The translations under genes and the position numbers were made by a program. This document shows positions 1 through 6,189 of a DNA stretch of 12,045 bases, piece after piece. The stretch's first letter is position 1. Every line of letters starts with the position of its first letter. Origin of the DNA: JBCCSZ01 sp039199225. GTDB taxonomy: Bacteria > Bacteroidota > Bacteroidia > Chitinophagales > Saprospiraceae. The stretch covers positions 1-12,045 of the forward strand of contig JBCCSZ010000244.1 in assembly GCA_039199225.1 (NCBI GenBank). Reading direction: 5' to 3'. The notes under the pieces are model-generated. The model was not told the DNA's origin and did no database searches. It worked only from the letters and a program-made list of their open reading frames with translations.

Positions 1-1
1 C

Positions 2-277
2 TTAGATAAATACCTTTCCGACGAATGGACCGCCACAGAACTGGGCTTCCAGGACCTCCTCCGACGCTTTGATGAAGACGACCACATCATCCCCGTTCCT
101 CCGGAAATTGCTCAAATGACATCCACCACCATGGCCTCGCCTCCAATAGAGATGGCTACAGCCCCCGAAGATGTCCCAGTAGCAATGGACCACCAACCCG
201 AGGAAATACCAGAGGAAGAAAAACCAAGAAAAACAACGAAGGTCGTCATCGGGCGCAAAGACAACCTGTCTTATTGA
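2..277 (+). CDS. 3' end of an unrecognised protein (partial)
   Basis: The frame is open from base 2 to a TGA at 275-277, giving the last 91 residues of a gene that begins outside the window. The first 35 or so residues look like a folded alpha-helical end (LDKYLSDEWTATELGFQDLL, then RRFDEDDHIIPVPPEI). The rest is a low-complexity, acidic and proline-rich linker (several PE and EE pairs) followed by a basic end, RKTTKVVIGRKDNLSY. I do not recognise the family. Such charged tails occur on DNA-processing, mobilisation and regulatory proteins, but nothing here decides between them. A small hairpin at the very end (AAGACA-ACC-TGTCTT, 257-271) has no T-run and is not a convincing terminator. The coding call rests on the uninterrupted frame and the plausible composition. 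Confidence 0.6.
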   Translation, partial: LDKYLSDEWTATELGFQDLLRRFDEDDHIIPVPPEIAQMTSTTMASPPIEMATAPEDVPVAMDHQPEEIPEEEKPRKTTKVVIGRKDNLSY

Positions 278-342
278 GAATCAGAACAGCCTAGCACTCA
301 ACAAACAACCAAACTAGCTGGCTCCTATGCATTTGTTAATGA

Positions 343-378
343 TTTCATAACTTTCAATAATTATTGAAAGTTATGAAA
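343..378. promoter_or_regulatory. Perfect 36-bp palindrome, candidate operator
   Basis: The left arm TTTCATAACTTTCAATAA (343-360) is the exact reverse complement of the right arm (361-378), with no spacer. The site lies 45 bp before the methyltransferase start. A possible Bacteroidota-type promoter overlaps it: TTG at 364-366 and TATCTTG at 387-393 (compare TAnnTTTG), 20 nt apart. That would put the right arm over the -33 element, as expected for a repressor site. A perfect, spacer-free dyad of this length suits a dimeric or double-dimer helix-turn-helix regulator. It could instead form a cruciform, or act as an AT-rich terminator hairpin for the upstream gene, although a clean T-run is missing. 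The palindrome is seen directly; its role is inferred. Confidence 0.6.
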
Positions 379-423
379 ATAATACTTATCTTGAATTCAT
401 ATCGAAACTAAATATCGACAGAT

Positions 424-1317
424 ATGAAAACAACAAATGCCTTAAAGACCCAGGAAAAAGTCATCCGCTATTTTGAAGAATCTGGTATGGATTACGGTGC
501 GTGGAGCCGCTCCTTCAACATGCACTTTGGCTACTACAAGGCTGGGCTCAATCCATTCAAGCGAGAGCAGTTGCTCGACCAACTCAATCAGGAAGTCCTC
601 GACCGATTACAGCTTTGCAAGGAAGAGCCAGCCCGTGTGCTCGACCTGGGCTGTGGCTTGGGCGCAACTGCCCGCTACATTGCTCGCCGCCACCCGATGG
701 CTTTTATCCGAGGACTGACCATCACTCCCTGGCAAGTTGAATATGGCAACGAACTCAGTCGAAAAGAAAATTTGGCTGGAAGAGTGATTCTTAAAGAAGC
801 CAATTTTTGCGATATGCCGGTTGCCAGCAATGGTGTGGAAGCGGCCTACGCTCTGGAAAGTGCTTGCTATGCCTCTGGAGATGCCAAGGAGGCGCTCATT
901 TGGGAATTGGCCAGGGTACTAAAGCCCGGAGGTCGTTTTGTAATTGCCGATGGCTTTCGGAAGCACAGCCGCCCGCTGCCAAACTGGCTGGAAGGCATCT
1001 ATCGCCGCAATTTGAAATGTTGGGCTTTGGACGAACTCAGCGATATTGAAGCTATGAAAACCATGCTTAGAAAGGCCGGATTCAAAAAGGTCCGAGTAGA
1101 AGAGATCAGTTGGCGCGTTGCTCCTTCCTTCATGCACATCCCCTTTGTCACCATCCAGTTTTTGTGGAGATACTGGCGAAAGAATGGCCATTTGAATCTG
1201 TCGACAGAGCGATGGAACAATGTGAAGGCCCCCTTGTTCGGCATGCTGATGGGGTTGTCTAGGAAGCACTTCGGCTACTACATTATCAGCGGTCACAAGG
1301 CTTCTAATAGCTTCTGA
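424..1317 (+). CDS. Class I SAM-dependent methyltransferase
   Basis: A 297-residue Rossmann-fold methyltransferase. Motif I is VLDLGCGLG at residues 72-80, which binds the SAM methionine and ribose. Later motifs follow in order: the acidic-strand region ending GLTITPWQVEYG, the NFCDMP segment, and ELARVLKPGGRFVIAD, the usual post-motif III block. The N-terminus (FNMHFGYY) and the long C-terminal part with W/F-rich helices resemble small-molecule methyltransferases of the UbiE, tocopherol/sterol and cyclopropane-synthase-like group, so a lipid, quinone or terpenoid acceptor is plausible. The substrate cannot be read from sequence. There is no signal peptide, so it is cytoplasmic. The start is the first ATG after the candidate promoter, with no Shine-Dalgarno, as is usual in Bacteroidota. 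It appears to be monocistronic: the next gene is convergent and the two 3' ends overlap by 25 bp. Control through the upstream palindrome is likely. Confidence 0.88.
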   Translation: MKTTNALKTQEKVIRYFEESGMDYGAWSRSFNMHFGYYKAGLNPFKREQLLDQLNQEVLDRLQLCKEEPARVLDLGCGLGATARYIARRHPMAFIRGLTITPWQVEYGNELSRKENLAGRVILKEANFCDMPVASNGVEAAYALESACYASGDAKEALIWELARVLKPGGRFVIADGFRKHSRPLPNWLEGIYRRNLKCWALDELSDIEAMKTMLRKAGFKKVRVEEISWRVAPSFMHIPFVTIQFLWRYWRKNGHLNLSTERWNNVKAPLFGMLMGLSRKHFGYYIISGHKASNSF

Positions 1318-2039
1318 GCTTGCTGGCGGTAAAAATGCTGGGGCTTTTTTTCAATTTGCTCGAGCAACGCAACAGCTTCCAACTGGTTCCCCAATTTGAG
1401 ATGTGCCAAAGCAGCATACCACTGGGCGGCCTGTTGGAAACTGGAATCCCCCCTTGTCATCATGGATAATAAAATGACCAAAGCTTCCTGCTCGCGATCG
1501 AGACGCATCAGACTGAGGCTTTTGTAAAATGCCTTGGCCTCCCCTGCTTGCTCCAACCGATCGAAAGCAGCTATAGCCTCCCGGTATTCCTTCAACTCGT
1601 ACAATTGAAACGCCTTCTGGCGCAAGTCGGTCGCCTGCTCTCCCTTTTGGATGGGCGCCACAATATTGGGATAGTCTTGAAAATAAGCAGCGTATAAAAC
1701 CTCCGTATTGGCAGGCTGCCGAAGCCAATACCACGCCAGCAAAACCGATAGTCCCAAAAGAACGAACCATAGCCACTTCCAAGGGAAAGTGGCTGGCCCA
1801 GACGGTACGGATGCTGGTGGATCGACCAAAGCTGAATTTTGCTCCAACCGCTGGAACCGAGCTTTTAGCGCTTCGCGCCCAGCCGACCGCATGGCAGCCT
1901 GTAGGTCTTGTCGATAGGCCAAGGCCGCTGAAAAATTCGCTTCTTGCAGCTTTTGCTCAAACAACAACTGCTCTTCCTCCGACAAAGCAGCAGCAAGATA
2001 TTTTTCAATCAGTTGTTCATCCTGGGGGTCCACATCCAT
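1293..2039 (-). CDS. Single-pass membrane TPR protein, anti-sigma-like
   Basis: I take ATG 2037-2039 as the start (248 residues); an ATG further upstream would run 69 bp into the sigma gene. Residues 1-65 are a charged helical segment, DEQLIEKYLAAALSEEEQ...FEQKL, of the type at the N-terminus of Bacteroidota anti-sigma factors. A Pro/Ser linker leads to one membrane helix (about 86-108, WKWLWFVLLGLSVLLAWYW). Beyond it lies YPNIVAPI (123-130), a motif I recall from related membrane TPR proteins, then TPR-like helices (about 137-245, e.g. YELKEYREAIAAFDRLEQ). Predicted topology is N-terminus in the cytoplasm, TPR part in the periplasm. It lies 20 bp downstream of the sigma gene on the same strand, so the two are surely co-transcribed. 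Inferred role: membrane-bound partner or inhibitor of that sigma factor. No zinc-binding HxxxCxxC motif is present, so it is not a classical ZAS-type anti-sigma factor. Confidence 0.75.
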   Translation of the reverse strand: MDVDPQDEQLIEKYLAAALSEEEQLLFEQKLQEANFSAALAYRQDLQAAMRSAGREALKARFQRLEQNSALVDPPASVPSGPATFPWKWLWFVLLGLSVLLAWYWLRQPANTEVLYAAYFQDYPNIVAPIQKGEQATDLRQKAFQLYELKEYREAIAAFDRLEQAGEAKAFYKSLSLMRLDREQEALVILLSMMTRGDSSFQQAAQWYAALAHLKLGNQLEAVALLEQIEKKPQHFYRQQAQKLLEAL

Positions 2040-2059
2040 AATGCAAAATCTTTTATAAC

Positions 2060-2635
2060 TCAGGTCAGGTCTTTTCGCATGGCAATTTCTCTGAGGCTTT
2101 TCATACATCTCGATTTATGGGCCTTCACCACATTATCCGTTTTGTAGCCCATCGCCGTACGAATCGCATCGATGGAATATCGTTGATAGTAAAACAGCAA
2201 CAACAATTCCCGACATTTTCCACCCAACTCATCCAGTGCTTCTCGCAGTTGTTGCTGACGGTGCGTCAAGGTCAATTGCTCTTCCTGCGCATTGATTTCC
2301 CAGCGCTCGTCCAACTGATTTTCCAACATTGGCAAGGTCTTATCCTTTTCGCGAATCCGGTCGATCAACTTGTACTTTCCAATACTGAACAAGTAGGTCT
2401 TGACCGAGCTTTTCAATGCATCTAGCTTACCAGCCATCAGTTGTTCAAAAAAAACAATGACCGCCTCCTGGTAGGCATCCAACACATCCTCTTGTACCAA
2501 TTGATAGCGACTGGCAAAGCGTAGGAATGCCGATCGATGCTCGACATAGAATTGATCCAGCGCTGCCGGGTCTGCACCCAACAAGCCTTTCAATACTTCC
2601 ACCTCTGAAGAACGACTGCTATCCAATGAGTTCAT
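2060..2635 (-). CDS. ECF-type RNA polymerase sigma factor
   Basis: A 191-residue sigma-70 family protein of extracytoplasmic-function size. Region 2 spans about residues 25-100: FYVEHRSAFLRFASRY, then DAYQEAVIVFFEQL (the -10 binding helix area), then KTYLFSIGKYKLIDRIREKD. A short linker leads to region 4 at about 128-185 (LREALDELGGKCRELLLLFY, then SIDAIRTAMGY and a recognition helix NVVKAHKSRCMKSLREI), which contacts the -35 element. Regions 1 and 3 are absent, as in ECF factors. It is the first gene of a two-gene operon with the membrane TPR protein and is divergent from the TPR-CHAT gene, with 149 bp between the two starts. This arrangement suggests that the sigma factor is held by the membrane protein and controls one or both promoters in the gap. 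The start ATG follows AAGGA closely on the minus strand. The exact ECF group is not determined. Confidence 0.93.
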   Translation of the reverse strand: MNSLDSSRSSEVEVLKGLLGADPAALDQFYVEHRSAFLRFASRYQLVQEDVLDAYQEAVIVFFEQLMAGKLDALKSSVKTYLFSIGKYKLIDRIREKDKTLPMLENQLDERWEINAQEEQLTLTHRQQQLREALDELGGKCRELLLLFYYQRYSIDAIRTAMGYKTDNVVKAHKSRCMKSLREIAMRKDLT

Positions 2636-2659
2636 TCCTTAATCCAGTATCTTTCGAAA

Positions 2660-2696
2660 AGGTTAACAAAAGGAAGATTTTTTGTCGTGTTAACCT
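2660..2696. promoter_or_regulatory. Inverted repeat in divergent promoter region
   Basis: AGGTTAACA at 2660-2668 and its exact reverse complement TGTTAACCT at 2688-2696 flank 19 bp of spacer. Each 9-bp arm contains the small palindrome GTTAAC, and the two copies are 27 bp apart. Read outward, each divergent gene is preceded by TGTTAACCT: once towards the sigma operon and once towards the TPR-CHAT gene. The AACC core resembles ECF -35 elements, so these could be two back-to-back sigma-dependent promoters. They could equally be a repressor operator. The repeat is seen directly; either function is inferred. Confidence 0.45.
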
Positions 2697-2784
2697 ATTT
2701 GATATTCTACCTACTAAATTCAAAACTTGCCATACGAAGGTAAAGTTTTTTCACTATTTTCATATTTGAAACCCCTCTTGGCAC

Positions 2785-5700
2785 ATGAGATGCTCGCTCT
2801 CTTTTATTTTCTTTTGCTTGCTCTGGCAGTTTGGTTTTGGGCAGCAAGAAACACCAGCCGAAAGTATTCAACAACTGAATGCCCAAGGTCAATACGACCG
2901 AGCGATACAGCTGGCCGATTCTTTACTGGTGCAGTGGAGGCCACCAGATTCCATGGCGTACCGAGACATTTTACAATACCAGGCAGCAGCCTATGCAGCA
3001 AAGGGGATTTATGAAAAAGCTCTTCAGAATTTCCTCACCATCGAACCATTCTATCCACAAGAGGACTACCTGGAAAAGGTCAGAATTTGGCGTAACATCG
3101 GCACGCAATACACGCGCCTTCAAAACAAAGAGCAGGCACTGACTTATTTCGACAGGGCCATCCAATATGGCTTAAAGCATCTTCCCCCTGGCAACCTGGA
3201 AGTGATCATGGCCTACAAGGATCGCTCTTCTCTGTACAGTATTTTCCAAGAGTATGACAGGGCCAATGAGGGCTTTCGGGAAGGCTTGCTTTTGTTGAAA
3301 AAATATGGAGTCGCCGACAGCAGCCTACTTGGCGATTTCCTTTTAAACCATGGCGGAACATTCATCCAAGCCCTGCTTCCCGACTCAGCTGTTGTGTATC
3401 TGCAAAAGGCAAAAGACGTTTACAAAAAAGTGCTACCACCAAATTCTCCAAAAATCGGCTCGGCCCTGATCAACCTAGCGATTATCCAAAGTGACAGAGG
3501 GTATTTTCGCCAAGCCGACCAATACTACAGCGAGTGCAAAAAAATCTGGGAAGCCCACTACCCATCCAATCATCCAAGGCTGGCCGCATTGTACATCAAC
3601 TACGCCAACACCATTCGCCAAGCCGGTGATATGTACCGCGCATTGGTCTACCTACTCAAAGCTTATGACCTAAGCCGCGCAATCTTTGGCCAAAACCACA
3701 CTTATACCCAAGGAGCTTGCACCAACATTTCAGCTGTTTACAAACAACTTGGCGAATTGGACAAAGCCCTGAAATTTAGCAAAGAGGCTTACCAAATTGC
3801 CATCAATAAAAACATGGAAAATTTCCTGGAAGCCATCCGGATCAAAGGCAGCATCGCAGAAATCCTTGGGCTGAAGGGCCAAACCGACGAGGCCATCAAG
3901 GTTTACAAAGAAGCCATTCAAGCACTACAAGCACAGCAGTTTATCGTCGCGCTCGGGGAACAGTACAACAATCTCGGCTTGCAATATCTTCAAAAGGGCG
4001 ATACACAAAATGCCATCGATCAATTTCAAAAATCGCTGGAAAGTTTTGAGAAAGTACCAGCCGATACAGAACATCTTCGGGTGACCACTAATGTCAATCT
4101 CGCCCAATTGTACACCGAAAAAGGAGACTTCCAAAAAGCCAATCAGTTTTTTCAAAAGGCTGAATCCTTGATGAAGCAACGGGATGCCCAAAGCCCAATC
4201 CCCTTACTCACCCAACTCAAATTTCTAGAGCAAAAAGGGCAGAGCCTACTGATGGAATACAAGGCAACCAAAGACATCGATCTGCTCCATCAGGCAGAAG
4301 CCATACACCAAAAGGCCATGGACCACTACAATTCCTGGCAAGTACAACTGGAAGAAAGTGAATCGCTTGCATACAGTGCCAAACATTCCAATAAGCTTTT
4401 TGCCAATGCGCTAGAAACCAACTTTTTATTATTCGAAAAAAAACAGCAAGCCAGTCATTTCAACCAAGCCTTTGCCTATGCAGAGTTGAGTAAGAGTCAG
4501 TCCTTAAAAAGGTCTTTGCAAATCAATAGTGCTGCACTGAAAAATTCTATCCCGGATTCTATTCTCGCTCAAGAGCAGCGCCTGAAGAAGGATATTTCAG
4601 AACTCCAACTTCAAATCGACCAAAGCATTCCCATTGCAAAATCTTCGGATGAGGTTCGCTCATTGAAAACCGCCTTGTTCGAAAAAAAACAAAGCTTTCA
4701 AAAGTTCCTTGAGGAGGTAGCAATCGATTTTCCTGCATACTACCAAGTTCGCTATCAATCAAAACTCCCTTCCGCCTCAGCCGTAAGCGATCAATTGGAA
4801 GATCAAACAGCTCTGATTGAATTTGCACTATTCGATAATACACTGTATACCTTTTTGATTTTCAAGGGCGAAAACCACCTTTTCCAAAGCAAGCTTTCGG
4901 CTGATTTTATGGCAGACATACGAGCTTTTCACCAGCGACTCTCCCGCCCGACTAAATCCTTCGAAGAAATCGCCCACCGCTTGTACCAGCAGTTGATGGC
5001 ATCCATCATCCAACAGCTACCTGCCGATGTACAGCACCTTTGCATCATTCCAGATGGCATACTTAGCTACATTCCTTTTGAAGCCCTACTAATGGAGGAG
5101 CCCCCTATTGCCGATGGTCATCTACAACATGCTTGGTTGCTGAGAAGCTACCGCATCAGCTATGCCTACACCACTGATTTACTGCATACCGCCCCCCACA
5201 AGTCCTCAGCCCCAAGGCAAGCAATTTTGGGGCTTGCCCCCAGCTATGAAAACTTCCTCCTTGGAAGAGCCGACAGCATATTGCAAGACCCGCTTAGTCA
5301 ACTGGTGCGCTCCGGACAACTGCCACTCCCAGGCGCTCGGGCCGAGCTGCAAGCCATAGAGAACATATGGCCCACCACCTCCTACTACGATACCTCTGCA
5401 ACAGAACGACAGTTTAAAGAAAGCGCCCCGGAATTTCAAATCCTTCACCTGTCTATGCACTCTCTGGCCAATACCTACAATCCCCTGTATTCAAGCCTAC
5501 TTTTCAATCGAACGGCAGACAGCATTGAGGATGGTCGTCTGTATACCACAGAAATTTACAACATGCGCCTATCAGCCGACCTAGCCGTTTTGAGTGCCTG
5601 CAACACTGGATTCGGACAGCTTCAGGCGGGCGAAGGGGTACGCAGCATTTCACGGGCATTTTTCAATGCAGGCATCGCATCAACCGTCACAAGCCTTTGG

Positions 5701-6000
5701 AATGTTCCCGACGAAAGCACCCGCCAGATCATGGTGCGTTTTTACCAAAAGCTCCGAGAAGGCTTGAGCAAGGACGAAGCACTCCGCCAAAGCAAGCTCA
5801 AATATTTGCAAAACATCAAAGCACCCCAACAGGCCCATCCCTTTTACTGGGCAGGCTTTGTTTGCAACGGAGAGGTATCGCCTTTGGCCACTAATCAAAG
5901 AACCACTTCTTGGCTTTATTCCCTTCTTGCAATCCTCGGAGTACTGCTGCTGGTATTGCTGTTCTCAAAAATATTTCAAAAAAAATCAAACGCCCGTTAA
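2785..6000 (+). CDS. Exported, membrane-anchored TPR-CHAT caspase-like protease
   Basis: A 1071-residue protein. Residues 1-20 are a Sec signal peptide (MRCSLSFIFFCLLWQFGFG, cut before QQ). Residues about 25-480 are tandem TPRs, e.g. NLGLQYLQKGDTQNAIDQFQ. A helical bridge with likely coiled coil spans about 593-645. The CHAT domain covers about 671-1032, with IPDGILSYIPFEAL near 755-766, the catalytic His892 in ILHLSMH, the catalytic Cys939 in LSACNTG, and the conserved GEGVRSISRAFFNAG and LWNVPD blocks; it closes with HPFYWAGFVCNGE. A single membrane helix (about 1043-1064) and a basic tail (KKSNAR) end the protein. CHAT domains are clan CD cysteine peptidases related to caspases and separases. 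The His/Cys dyad is intact, so activity is plausible. Signal peptide plus positive C-terminal tail put TPR and CHAT in the periplasm. The gene is divergent from the ECF sigma operon, which suggests a shared pathway. The residue after His892 is Ser rather than the commoner Gly. Substrate unknown. Confidence 0.9.
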   Translation: MRCSLSFIFFCLLWQFGFGQQETPAESIQQLNAQGQYDRAIQLADSLLVQWRPPDSMAYRDILQYQAAAYAAKGIYEKALQNFLTIEPFYPQEDYLEKVRIWRNIGTQYTRLQNKEQALTYFDRAIQYGLKHLPPGNLEVIMAYKDRSSLYSIFQEYDRANEGFREGLLLLKKYGVADSSLLGDFLLNHGGTFIQALLPDSAVVYLQKAKDVYKKVLPPNSPKIGSALINLAIIQSDRGYFRQADQYYSECKKIWEAHYPSNHPRLAALYINYANTIRQAGDMYRALVYLLKAYDLSRAIFGQNHTYTQGACTNISAVYKQLGELDKALKFSKEAYQIAINKNMENFLEAIRIKGSIAEILGLKGQTDEAIKVYKEAIQALQAQQFIVALGEQYNNLGLQYLQKGDTQNAIDQFQKSLESFEKVPADTEHLRVTTNVNLAQLYTEKGDFQKANQFFQKAESLMKQRDAQSPIPLLTQLKFLEQKGQSLLMEYKATKDIDLLHQAEAIHQKAMDHYNSWQVQLEESESLAYSAKHSNKLFANALETNFLLFEKKQQASHFNQAFAYAELSKSQSLKRSLQINSAALKNSIPDSILAQEQRLKKDISELQLQIDQSIPIAKSSDEVRSLKTALFEKKQSFQKFLEEVAIDFPAYYQVRYQSKLPSASAVSDQLEDQTALIEFALFDNTLYTFLIFKGENHLFQSKLSADFMADIRAFHQRLSRPTKSFEEIAHRLYQQLMASIIQQLPADVQHLCIIPDGILSYIPFEALLMEEPPIADGHLQHAWLLRSYRISYAYTTDLLHTAPHKSSAPRQAILGLAPSYENFLLGRADSILQDPLSQLVRSGQLPLPGARAELQAIENIWPTTSYYDTSATERQFKESAPEFQILHLSMHSLANTYNPLYSSLLFNRTADSIEDGRLYTTEIYNMRLSADLAVLSACNTGFGQLQAGEGVRSISRAFFNAGIASTVTSLWNVPDESTRQIMVRFYQKLREGLSKDEALRQSKLKYLQNIKAPQQAHPFYWAGFVCNGEVSPLATNQRTTSWLYSLLAILGVLLLVLLFSKIFQKKSNAR

Positions 6001-6020
6001 CCTTTTGACTTCGGTTTCGA

Positions 6021-6067
6021 CCAATGGCAGATCAATGTAAAAAAACCATTGGCAACAGAAATTTTTT
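6021..6067 (+). terminator. Weak candidate terminator after the CHAT gene
   Basis: CCAATGG (6021-6027) and CCATTGG (6046-6052) can pair across an 18-nt A-rich loop, and a run of six T follows at 6062-6067. The stem is short and the T-run starts about 9 nt late, so termination would be inefficient at best. It lies 20 bp past the CHAT stop, in the 189-bp gap before the serine hydrolase. Confidence 0.3.
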
Positions 6068-6122
6068 CATGGGGCATACGGCACTTAAGATGTCATCTGT
6101 ATCGAAGCCATTCGAACACTCT

Positions 6123-6136
6123 TTCAATGCATTGAA
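6123..6136. promoter_or_regulatory. 14-bp palindrome upstream of serine hydrolase
   Basis: TTCAATGCATTGAA is a perfect 14-bp palindrome ending 53 bp before the serine hydrolase start. Its half-site TTCAAT/ATTGAA also forms the core of the 36-bp palindrome before the methyltransferase, where the spacing is 2 bp longer. It could be a regulator site; with AT-rich half-sites, chance is also possible. Confidence 0.25.
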
Positions 6137-6189
6137 TTAAAATCAATTCGCTCAAAGCTTCTCAGAGTTTAAAATACAAACCAAAAATT

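Noticed and set aside
257..271. Hairpin at the end of the first gene as a terminator
   Set aside because: A 6-bp AT-rich stem inside the coding end with no T-run after it.
919..1296. Open frame of about 125 codons on the minus strand
   Set aside because: It is antisense to the C-terminal half of the methyltransferase, whose coding frame shows clear family motifs; composition looks random.
2785..6000. Type III-E CRISPR (Craspase) component
   Set aside because: The protein shares the TPR-CHAT plan, but it is exported and membrane-anchored, and no gRAMP effector, Cas1 or CRISPR repeats are present in the window.
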